Position numbers and translations under genes: made by a program. DNA of 64,000 bases from positions 74,935,834-74,999,833 of the forward strand of contig NC_065538.1 of the NCBI RefSeq assembly GCF_932294415.1. The letters are read 5' to 3'. Source of the DNA: Quercus robur. Its lineage: Eukaryota; Streptophyta; Magnoliopsida; Fagales; Fagaceae. The notes beneath the pieces are model-generated. The model did not search any database and was not told the origin of the DNA. It saw only the letters and a list, made by a program, of their open reading frames with translations. This document shows, piece after piece, positions 47,714 to 58,200 of this stretch (positions are counted from its first letter, which is position 1; each line of letters opens with the position of its first letter).

Positions 47714-48607
47714 ATGATACCAAAGCCAATTTGCTCACTGGCCACCGTAGCCGCTATCATCACCGGTGGACTAATAACTCTCAACCTCACTTCCATCGCC
47801 ACTATCAAAACGATTCGTTTCACCAACGAAGCGAAATGGGTAAAACTCAAAAGCCAAACCATCTCTAGCTCCCAAACTTTTTTTTTTCTCTCTTTTTCTC
47901 TTTTGCTAGTCTTTTTGCTTTTGAGTTTGATTTTCTTGGTGGGTTTTTTATGCAGAGAAAGGTGGCATTGCCTTGTGGGGTTTGCAGAGGAAAAGGGTTT
48001 TACAAATGCAAACTGTGCAATGGAAATGCCACCATAGAGTGGTCGCCTATGTATGACCCTATAGCTATCAATCCTTGCCTTTGCCCCACTTGCAAAGGAA
48101 ACAGGTTGCTCTCTAACTATTTATTATTATTTATTTATTTGTTGGAGCTCTATTTCAAGTGCTTGGTCTACAATTTTTCTTTTGTGCTTTGTTTGGTTAT
48201 TGAGAAAACAATTTCCTTTTTGCTCTTTTATAAGTTGAACTGTAGGAAAAATGCATTGAACAGATTTGGGTAGTTCTTTTACTGGTTTTTAGTTGCATTT
48301 TTAACAGTTTTTGAAGTATCCTAACAAAGGGTTATGGAAAGAAGTACATTTTGCATGAGTTGAATTTATTGAATTTTTGTGTTTGTTTTTTGGAATGCTA
48401 ATTTGAAGCAATTAGAAGTTCTAATCTGCCTTTTGAAACTCTTCATGATATTTGAGCATGAAAGCTCAATTTATTTGATAAACCGTGTTTTGAGGAAGAG
48501 TTTACTTTTTGAGTTTCCCTATTATGCAATGCTTATGTGTTGTTTTGATGGTTTCTCATGACAGGGTACAACATTGTCTTAACTGTCTAGGGAAGGGCTA
48601 CGATTGA
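47714..48607 (+). CDS. Small DnaJ-type cysteine-rich zinc-finger protein (BSD2-like), three exons
   Basis: Exons 47714-47839, 47956-48104 and 48565-48607 join in frame to 105 residues. Residues 5-30 are hydrophobic (ICSLATVAAIITGGLITLNL) and act either as a membrane anchor or as part of a targeting peptide. The rest is a DnaJ-like zinc-binding core with four CxxCxGx motifs: CGVCRGKG, CKLCNGN, CPTCKGN and CLNCLGKG, ending in a stop right after GYD. It has no J domain, like BSD2-type chaperones of plastids, whose cysteine cores bind zinc and assist folding of client proteins. The open frame continues upstream without another ATG, so 47714 is the start. Location and client are not shown by the sequence. 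Confidence 0.8.
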
Positions 48608-49889
48608 GTTGCTTAAGAGACAGTTTTGAATCTTGCAAGTGAGTTGCATTTGCTGTGTTTTAGACCTCATCTAGAGTTACTTTCAAATGCTTATATGCTC
48701 TTAATTTTTTTTTCCAAGGAACTCTACCCTCAAACATATTGGGAGCCAAAAGAGTGGTTTCCCAATGCAGATTCTTCCTTTGTGCTTCTGGGCCACCTTA
48801 CTTTTTATAGCAAGCTTCTGCTATGGTGACCTCTGCAATGATTGTAGATAAATATGATGGCTTCTACAATTTGGAATTTATAGAAAGCCATGTAGTGACT
48901 AATCTTAAATACAACTATACTCTTCACATTGAAATATTTAATGCACTATGCATATGATTCTTGCACTTTAAAAAATAAGTTTTAGCTTTTAGAGGTTTCA
49001 ACCAGCAATAAGTTTTAGGCGACTAACAGAATTTCAAAATGGCAGTAAGTTTTAGTCCTTTGCCTAATCCCCTGTAATTGAAACCTATCCAGATTACTAT
49101 TCTCAAGACCCTTCTTTTAAGGTACTAGCACTAGATTTGGATGAATTTTCATAAGTCAAGTCAACCAAATCCCATGTACACTGTAAATTGGGAGATATAT
49201 TAATGCTGATACTTGACAGCCAAATAGATATAAAAAAATAATAATAAAGTAAAAAATCAAATTAAGATCCGCACAAAGCTGAGACCCTTTTTGCAAGTGC
49301 CTTTGGCAATAAAGATCTACCCTCCAAGAAATGCAGTACACTATTAGAAGAAACAATGGAGTATCAAGCATCTTATCAGGCCTATAAAATAAAACAGCAA
49401 TGATGAACAAAAATTGAACACATCATAGCATAATAACAAAGACAAAAGATTGACAAGGATAGAATTATCAAGTTTGTTTAGTCATTCCATTTTTCTTTGT
49501 CCCATCTATTTCCTCCTCTCTCTTTCTTTTATTTCTTTTTATTTGAAGGCACTAGGCAACCAAAAATTGTACTGCCTTTCTATTTCCTGTGGTTGATGCA
49601 TTGCTCATGGTTGATGCATTGTTTCTTTTTTATTCTACTCGTGATGGGTGCATTGTTCTTTTAAATGTCAATGTCAAGTTTGCCTTGTAAAAGTGCAATG
49701 TTGGCATGCTTTGACTTGAAATGCTACTATTTGCTAATCTTGGTCCCATATTCTGTTTAGGGTAAAAATTAGGGACAATATGGACAAAGTGATAGGTGCA
49801 TTGTTCTTTTTTCTTGCATATGATTAATGATGCCATATACAAACAATATTGAAAAACAGGTAACAATAATTTTGTGTATCATGGTGCAG

Positions 49890-50254
49890 GGCTTCGAGTA
49901 ACAATTGATTGCAAGCCAGAAAATGGACACTTCAAGACAAGAGGGGTAGGGAAACTCAATGAAGAAGGAAAGTTCAAAGTGTCTGTTCATCGTAAGATTG
50001 TAAAAGATGAAAAACTGAATGAAGAGTGCTATGCACAGCTTCACAGTGCATCAGTTGCACCATGCCCTGCACATAATGGCCTAGAGTCTTCAAAAGTAGT
50101 ATTCAAGTCCAAAGCCAAAGGAAAATACACGTTTGGGTTGGCTGGTAAACTTAAGTTCTCCCCTGTGACATGCACTTCAGCTTTCTTGTGGCCTCACTAT
50201 AAGTACCCACCACTAATCAAGAAGCAAGAGGTGGAATGTATAGTCAAGCAATAA
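49890..50254 (+). pseudogene. Pollen Ole e 1/MOP10-type protein, last exon only
   Basis: After an acceptor (GGTGCAG) at 49889 the frame encodes LRVTIDCKPENGHFKTRGVG, ECYAQLHSAS, PCPAHNGLES and GLAGKLKFSPVTCTSAFLWP and stops at 50254. This is the Ole e 1-like domain of secreted proline-rich/extensin-like proteins such as the root-hair MOP10 group, with its conserved cysteines. The exon starts in phase 1, so an upstream exon with signal peptide is needed. None was found between 48608 and 49889. Either exon 1 was lost, making this a fragment, or it is very short and was missed. The exon itself is undamaged, and AATAAA follows at 50342. The gene class is fairly sure, its working state is not. Confidence 0.6.
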
Positions 50255-50635
50255 GCACACCAATTGTAGAAGTTTCATGTTATTATAATTAAAGTGTTTA
50301 TTTCAATAGAATTCTTGTTATGTGATCAAAGTGTACATTTTAATAAAATTTGTTCATTTTTTTATATGAAATTCTCTTATTGTCTACTCTATTGGATTGA
50401 ATTTTGATTGTAATGCCAAGTAACTCATAGGGGTGCAACCCAAGTACATAGATTAGGTGAGCAATGTAAAAGAAAGTGATTAACTACTTTGCACATGTGT
50501 ACTTGCATTTTGGCCTTAAACTGCTTTGCTGTGTACTTGCCTTAGAAATTTAAATAGTGCTTTATTGCAAAATAGATTGCACTATACATTATATTCACTT
50601 ATGGCAACTAGATTGCAATAAAGCAAGATGGTAAC

Positions 50636-51235
50636 TATGCAGAAAACACAAACGGGGTAGAAAACACAAACAGTGCAAAAAAAACAATTATGCAAAAAAC
50701 ACAAACGGTGCAGAAAACACAAACGGTGCAAAAAACACAAACAGTTCAGAAAACAACAACTAGGCAGAAAACACAAACGGTGCAGAAAGCAAAAATAGTG
50801 CAAAAAAAACAATTATGCAGAAAACACAAACGGTGCAGAAAGCACAAATAGTGCAAAAAAAAACAATTATGCAGAAAACACAAACGGTGTAGAAAACACA
50901 AACAGTGCAGAAAACAACAACTAGGCAGAAAACACAAATGGTGCAGAAAACACAAACAGTGCAGAAAAACACAATTATGCAGAAAACACAAACGGTGCTG
51001 AAAACACAAATAGTGCAGAAAACAACAACTAGGCAGAAAACACAAACGGTGCAGAAAACACAAACAGTGCATAAAACACAAACAGTAATTATGCAGAAAT
51101 GCAAACAACAATTATGTAGAAACCACAAACAGTAATTATGCAGAAACACAAACAGTAATTATGCAGAAACAGTAATTATGCAGAAATTACAAACAATAAT
51201 TATGCAGAAACACAAACAATAATTATGCAGAAATT
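50636..51235. repeat. 18-bp minisatellite with higher-order pattern
   Basis: Basic unit TGCAGAAAACACAAACGG (18 bp) repeats about 30 times with variants (AACAACTAGGCAG, AAAAAAACAATTATGCAG). The variants recur at about 55-110 bp, making a higher-order pattern. Open frames on both strands (CFLHRLCFLH...) follow from the 3n period and are not considered genes. Confidence 0.9.
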
Positions 51236-51545
51236 ACAATCTGTAGAATGTACAAGCCGACTACAAAAAAACCAATTACACATATCACAAGCTTAGCATT
51301 AAAATTATCAAATCATGCATTTAAACTATTATTAATATCAAAGTAAAATGTATAATTGTAAATATTTTTACCATTAAAAGTTGTGTAAAACTAGTAATAT
51401 TTCCAGAAGAGATATCCTCAGTTTTCTTTTATGCCATGATGTCATGTGCATATATTTCCTGTAAAAATTGTACTAGTTTAGCAACAATAATAGTATACTA
51501 TATTAATGTGTAAAAATAAAATAGAATGGTGAAAATAAGGATAAT

Positions 51546-51792
51546 TTAGAAGATTACCTCCTGCACTTTTCTTTTCTTTGTTTGCTTCTTTGATGTGCCT
51601 TCCTTTGGTTTCGGCATCTTTTCTATCCATGATTTCGTCCTACGCTTTTTATTACGATAAATCTCCATTTTCTTTATCCCTTTTGGTACAATCGTAATTG
51701 AAGCACATAATTGATCTTCTTTGTCTGCAAAATCGGTGGAAGGCCTAATGATGTTTTCTTCTACATTAGCTTTGCAATTCCTAAGGTCACAA

Positions 51793-51844
<52 letters not shown>

Positions 51845-53735
51845 CAAATCTACAATTGCTAAGCTTAGAATATTATGGTCTTCTTTAGTTTCACATGCCT
51901 CATTCACTAATTGAATATATTTTGGACATAAATCTCGATACCGATTTACATATTCTAGTCGAGTATCCGGATTAATGTTATGTGTTGTGCAATTTTTTCT
52001 GCTTCCATCTTTTGCATCTCTTCTCCACCTCTTCATGATATATCTATTAGGAATCAACTTGATATCCAATACATCAAGAACTTTCAAACCATGCCTACAT
52101 AAAATACCAAATGACTCAAACTTTCTGCAACTACAAGATAGAGTCTCATCTAATGGATTCCACATGACCTCATATTTTCCATTTTGATTGAAAACTCCAA
52201 CCACATAACTATGTGTTTGACTCACATTGCGTTCTAGGATGGAAAGTGCCATTACCTCTTCAACTTCTGTCTGAAATAAATCAAACAACTTAGGCGTGTA
52301 TACTGTTGCTACTTGGTTAAGCATAGGAGAGCTTTTGAGCTTCAATCTTGGAAATTTTTGTCTAGAGTTGTATTCTGCTTCTAACTCTTTATCCCGCTTT
52401 TGATTGACAACTGTTTCAAAATGAGTGAAAAACTCTACTATATTGAGATCAGTACGCAAACAATCCTTCAAGTCAGCATTGAAATTCTCACTAAGCTGGG
52501 TTGTCTTCATTCCTGCAATGAAAGTTCTCTTAACATATGCTTGGGCCCATTTTTCCTTCAATTTAAATAGATCAAATAGTCATTTATTTTCATGAACATC
52601 GTACTTATCTAGCATTTCATTCCAAGCTGTAAGAAACTCATCTTCACCATCATACTCATAGATACATGCTAAGAAATCAGCGTTAAATTGAGGCTCATTT
52701 TTGAGTAAATGACCTAAGTGTTTCTCAGCATTCTGCCACATATGCCAACTATACAATGCATGATATGTCTTAGGCATGACTACTTTTATTGCAGCTAACG
52801 TTGCTGCATCTTGATCTGTGAAAATAGTGATTGGCTTCTTTTCAAACATTGCTTCTAAGAAGGTCTCAAATAACCATACAAAAAATTCAATCGTTTCATC
52901 ATATAAAAGTGCACCTCCAAATACAACAGTTTCTCTATGGTAATTGAGACCCAAAAATACTCCAAGTGGCCTTGCATCTCTATTTGTACTATACGTTGTA
53001 TCAAACGTTATTACATCACCGAAGTGGCTATAGTCAATGATCATTCTTGCATCGGCCCAAAAGATATTAGTAATCAACTCTTCATAGTCCAATTGAGTAG
53101 CGAAATAATATGAAGAATTTTCCTTAAGTTGACGACTGAAATATCTTCCCAAGCTAACAGTTGCCCCATGCTCCATGTCTCTCTGTCGCTTAGTGTGTAA
53201 GTAGTTTTTATGATCTTGCTTGGTAAAACCAAGATTATCATATCCACCAACTTGCTTACTAAGAAGTTTATAAGATTGCTTTTAATCTTAATCCCGATTC
53301 ATGTGCCAAATCAATTTCAATAGCATGAGTTGCAGCCACTTTCCGTTGTGATGGCATCATGTGCACAGTTGATGGGAGGTGGAGATAGTGGTTATACTCA
53401 GCAATAAATTCACTCACCACATATTTTTTATTATCTCGATTAAGTACAATAACCAAACGTGCTTCACAACCACATCTTGTTTCTGCTCGTGGATTCTTTA
53501 CATTCTGATCTCTCTTATCTTTACCTCGAACTCCCTCCTTCGCGCACACAAATCTCCTTAAAGTAACCACTCTAGTCTTTTTACATTTATTTACATACTC
53601 TTTTCTAATACTAAAACCAGCCTTTCTGCCATATTCATTATAAAAATCATATGCAATCTCATCCGCTTCAAACTCCATCCCTTTAAATGAGGTAAATTCC
53701 ATGAGCACATTAGAAGGAACATGTATTCCCATCAT
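51546..53735 (-). pseudogene. FAR1-related / MULE transposase-like gene, damaged
   Basis: In order: a FAR1 DNA-binding domain (EADEIAYDFYNEYGRKAGFS, RCGCEARLVI, FIAEYNHYL), a MULE transposase domain (DVITFDTTYSTN and ITIFTDQDAATL carry the first two acidic residues, HALYSWHMWQNA, TTQLSENFNADLK the likely third), and a SWIM zinc finger (CSCRKFESFGILCRHGLKVL). Three faults are visible: a one-base shift near 53283, an in-frame TGA near 52578 where relatives have Trp, and an A run of 50 (51795-51844) that throws the C-terminus out of frame. Beyond it the expected tail reappears (LCDLRNCKANVEENI ... KKQTKKRKVQ). FAR1-related genes are domesticated MULE transposases acting as transcription factors; whether this copy was host gene or transposon is open. 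An acceptor-like TTTGTAG just before the ATG hints at an upstream exon. Confidence 0.8.
51795..51844. repeat. T50 homopolymer within the FAR1-related frame
   Basis: Fifty T on the plus strand. Length modulo three decides the C-terminal frame of the FAR1-related gene, and the count is likely unstable or misread. Confidence 0.9.
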
Positions 53736-55459
53736 TATCCCTACAAAAAATTGAACATAAATTTATTATAACTTTCACCTATCATTTGTTTTTAAAACAG
53801 AGATGATGTAAAAAAAAAATGATGATGTAATGAATGATCAACATAGTAATGAGGATGTACCTCATATGAGAGAGATGTTATATATCTTTGTTACTAAACA
53901 TATAAATTCTTATGTCATCTACTCGGTTTGCATACATTATATTAGAATCAACCTAATTTGAATTGGGTCAAGATGACCAAGCATGATTTCAACTTGGCTC
54001 ACTCAAAGGCCAGTCAATTTAAACATGACAGTAATAAACATGTTCTTTAAAATCTTGCATCCATAATATGCCATCAAGAATCATTATAAAGGAATCTTCT
54101 TATTATGATTAAAGAACTTATTTATTATGAGAATTTTTTTTTTCAAAAGAGAGAAATTTATTAATTTAAATATCTAAACCTTGTGATCAACACCACAACA
54201 GTATCCTTTTGATCACCTCTCTATATATGTCCATAATCTACATTAAGCGTACAAGTAATCATTTTTTAATTTCACATAAACTCATCATTGATACTATTTT
54301 CTTATGAACCGATTATAATAGACTATATTAACAGCTGTGGAAATATATATATATATTTTTTAAATTGTGCCACTAAACTTATTGATTACACTATGAATTA
54401 GGATAATGTGTGTAAGGATTTTAGTGTTGATCCATTCCATAACATTTTATGGTAATAAATTCAAATTTATTGATATAATTTTATCTATTTGAAAATCTAG
54501 TTAGTTTTTTAGTTTATATTTAGAGCTACTCAAAGAAATGCTTACTAAAGAGGTTTGCTTGAGCGAAGGTCGAGATCGATTAAGTGCGATGTGAGGTGTG
54601 CGCAAGCAAGATGGTAAACTTGCTTAAGTGGAACATTAAAGGTCCGAGATTTTGCATGTCTCTCGCTTGAGTGAGGTCGTAAAAATATACTTTCCTAATC
54701 TACTTTCCGAAGTGGTTTCTCCATTAAAGATATTCTTCTTTGATTTTCCATTTCGTCACCAAATGTTATGTCATGCTTAATTATGCTTTTTATATTACTT
54801 ATTGATTTGTTAATTGCTTAGTGAAAAATTAATTGTCTGAGTGGATCACTTCACCAATATAATTTGATAATTTTTCTCATTAATTCACATTGGGGTCTAA
54901 ACAGAAATTTCAATGTTCAATCTTATTTAATTATATGAAAATTTTAAGGAAGACTCTAACTTGCTTCTAGCCATCAAAATAACAATATAAACTCACCACG
55001 ACAACAATATAAATGCAGAAAAATGAGATGGACTCCAAGAATCATCTAGCCATTATAAAGATTCAATCTTTATCTCAAAAAATTTAAAATAAATTTCAAA
55101 TAGACTCTAACTTGCATCCAGCCACCAAAACAACAATATAAACTCACCAAGACAATAATATAAATGCAGAAAAATGATCAAACATCAAATAAGATAAGCA
55201 TAAACAAGTTTACAGATATACATCTGTTTTGGCAAGATAGAAACAGAGATGCTCTGAAGCTGAACTTGTTCTTTGAACCTTCTATGAAGCTTTTTTTTTT
55301 TTTTGGGGGGGGGGGGGGGGGGTTAAAATCTGCGAAGCTTTGAACGTGCAACCTTTGTCTCACTTTTCCCTCCTAAAATGTCTTTTTTGTTTTCCAGAAG
55401 AACTTGCACGGATAACCTCTATTTCACTTTTCCCTCCTAAAAGGGTTTTTTTTTGTTTT
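53736..55459. other. Intergenic, no gene seen
   Basis: AT-rich, with a short duplicated stretch (CTCTAACTTGC(T/A)TC(T/C)AGCCA, AACAATATAAACTCACCA and ATAAATGCAGAAAAATGA at about 54955-55030 and 55105-55175) and a T-then-G homopolymer at 55291-55322. No gene or RNA found. Confidence 0.5.
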
Positions 55460-55645
55460 CCAGTACAATTTGTCCGGTTGAGTTAAACAACCCTCTAGTT
55501 TAAGTGTTGAACCTAAGTTAAGTGTGTTTTAACATTTTAAATGACGTGGCACGTTTTTGAGCATTGATCATTTAAAAAAAAATCCTCACCGTGAATTGGA
55601 GCCTCTCCATTTCAAAGGGAAATGGAGAGGATCCGGATCCCTTCT
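55460..55645 (-). repeat. Dispersed repeat, copy 2, inverted relative to 47290-47465
   Basis: The minus strand reads GGATCCGGATCCTCTCCATT, then GAAATGGAGAGGCTCCAATT, TGAGGATTTTTTTTTAAATG, ATCAATGCTCAAAAACGTGC and CACACTTAA, the same order as copy 1. Confidence 0.7.
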
Positions 55646-55911
55646 AAACTCAAGCTTATGTCAAGAAGATTGGGCTTAAAAAAAAAAAAAAAAAAAAAAA
55701 AAAGAAACACCCTTAACATAAGCTTGAGTTTAGAAGAGGTTAAGAAGATTGGGTTTAGTGGGATTTGGCCCAATTGACTAATCTTATCATCTGGATCTGA
55801 TTGCGAGGACATAGATCAGAGGCCCATTAATAATTTCATACAAAGAAATTGAGGTGTTTTATCCTATTTTATTGAATAAATTATAAATATTTAAACATAT
55901 ATCAACAAGAT

Positions 55912-55916
55912 GCGGG

Positions 55917-55959
<43 letters not shown>

Positions 55960-55984
55960 GCGTGTTCGATCCACGCTCACCGCA
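55912..55984 (+). tRNA. tRNA-Phe(GAA): tRNA-Phe (GAA)
   Basis: 73 bases, no intron, no encoded CCA. The acceptor stem GCGGGGA pairs with TCACCGC but for one G-T or mismatch position. D arm TAGCTCAGTTGGGAGAGC, anticodon loop ACTGAAGAT with anticodon GAA, and T arm CGTGTTCGATCCACG are all present, with box A and box B intact. An AT-rich TATA-like stretch and a CAA (55903-55908) precede it. T-runs downstream (TTTT at 55985, TTTTTT at 55996) suit RNA polymerase III termination. Confidence 0.95.
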
Positions 55985-58200
55985 TTTTAATTCGTTTTTT
56001 AATTATATTTTTTTAAAGCTTATAATTTTGAAACCAAAATGGTATTAACTTGGTATGGAGGAAAGGACAACCTTTTTAGATCTCAAAATCCTAATCTCCA
56101 TATTATATATCACAGAAAGTGATAAACGTTTATCACTTTCTATCCAATTTAACTTGCATCAAGATTCAAGTATGCCTTTTGTTCTCTCTTGGGACCTAAA
56201 TTTGTTATAATTAGTATTGTCTTTTGCTCTTAAAAGAGCCCAGAACTATGTTAAATTTACAGTGAGCTATAAAACTTATTCTGCTCTATAATATTAACTC
56301 AGTGGAGCTGAATATAATGTCATCCATATGAGAAACAACTGATCAAATTTTTCATTCAAGATTACATATAATCCATCAACTCCATGCATCAAGTTACCGC
56401 AGAGTGTGGAAAATATATATTCACTACTTCAACAGGCACCTGACCTAAGCTATAGTTCGATTTCATGGTCTACTAAGTATTGCACCTGAGTATATAACAT
56501 TACAAACTTGTGAAATTTCTACAAGTGTTTGCCTTTAATACTGTCTTGCAGGCCCATGTTAATAACACAGGCGTAAACATCTGGTGTTCCAAATTATGAA
56601 ATTGAGGACAGATATCTCGTAACAGTGTTTGTAGACATCGAACTCATGGACTGTATTGGCAGTTCAGCATCAACATTTTTCCTTTCTCACAAAGGCCAGG
56701 CATGAAGTTGCACTTTGCAGAATCCTGTATGACTATCTTAGCCTAGAAGCTCCTACATCTCGGTAGTTGAATGAATAAAAGCAGGGTATAGAACCTGCTG
56801 CAAATATCATTGATATTAGCCAACCCGTTGCTGTCCTAGCAAACGAACATAAGAACTACAACAAAGGATATTTCCTATGTTCTTGCATCATCATCTCTGG
56901 CGTATGACAAAACTTGTTAACTTATTGTTATGGCTTCATGATGCAGGTAGATAAGGGGTATGTGTTTAGACTTGGGGTTTAGAAAGAAGTGAGAGTTGAT
57001 TAGAGGGCTTTTAGGTGGACAAACCTCTGCACAAAGAACTTATCTCTGAAATTTAGCACTAAAGGCAAAGCGAAATTCTTATTCATCAACAAAAACTGAT
57101 TTACAATTGGCATTACAGGTACTTACTCTACTAGCTACACAAGCAGCCAAGCTTTGCTAAGTGGTTCCTACTGTAACAGAATTAGTTACAGTTAACAGAC
57201 ACATTACCTAATACATTCATGCGCACTAATTGTTGCAATCAACTAAACTACAACTACTTGTTACAATCAAATAAACTACAACGAAAACACTAACATGACA
57301 CTAAAACACGACTCAATTCAGCTGCTGCCCTGAAGAATATCCACTAATATTGCTGTATTTTCTGCCCTTCTAAATGCTGCATACATGAAATTACTGCTGG
57401 TTGTCGATTTAGATTACAATTAAAACTTCATGATAAAGACGCTCCTGCATCACTACACCACTTGTTGATAACAAAAAAAACCTATGTTTTGATTGTTTTG
57501 GCAAGCACATTGTCATGTCTGTCTTTGTTATTCTTCCAACCAAAAGATATAAGATGAAATTTTCACCTCTTTTATTTCCCCCTTGAATATTTTCTACAGC
57601 TTTATCTAGTTGCAGAAAATACCAAGCCCCCTCTCCCTCTATTTTTCCATTTGCAGCCAGTGTAATGTGCAAACTTACAACAAGAAATCAGCTAGTTCCA
57701 GACAGTCAAACAGAAGTCAATTACAAAGCTCCAACATAGATGTTAACTGACGACATGCAAGATACTCAATTATGCCAAGATAGGCCGGACCTAGTGGCAG
57801 TGATCATAAAAGCCACTAGTTCACCTCACCAATCACCTTTCTGACCAACCCAGCAACGTTGCTAGGTTCCACCCCACTCAGCTAAGTAGCCACATTTCAA
57901 ATTACTAGAAAAGAAAATCTTCTTGAGAGGACATCCAAGAAGGTTCTGGAAAAATCTATGACTTGAAGTTAGCGATGACATGACAAAATAGTCAATTAGC
58001 ATTCCAGAAATTAGCAGTGCACCTGAAAGTATATCATTTTATCACAAGGTCTGCATACAAAAAGCAAAGCAAGATGCCCCTCATTTACATCATTTAATCT
58101 GTAACTATACAAAATTGAATGCAAAAGCATGCACAGAGGCACTGCCTAGAAAGCATCATTAGTTAACAAAGCTTCACCATTTACAAAAACCAAAAACACA
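55985..58200. other. Intergenic, no gene seen
   Basis: Apart from the tRNA terminator and a 28-bp palindrome at 56114-56141 nothing definite is visible. The stretch 57000-57480 may be repeat-derived. The last few hundred bases probably include the TDP2 3' UTR. Confidence 0.4.
55996..56004 (+). terminator. Pol III T-run terminator of tRNA-Phe
   Basis: GTTTTTTAA lies 11 bases after the tRNA end; a shorter TTTT directly abuts the tRNA. Confidence 0.5.

Noticed and set aside
50582-51149. Overlapping cysteine/phenylalanine-rich frames on the minus strand (CFLHRLCFLH...)
   Set aside because: They come from the 18-bp minisatellite, whose period is a multiple of three; all frames look alike and there is no start context or domain.
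57000-57480. Possible LTR on the minus strand beginning TGTTAGTGTTTTCG
   Set aside because: Only the start resembles a Copia LTR. No primer site, polypurine tract, second copy or target duplication was found.
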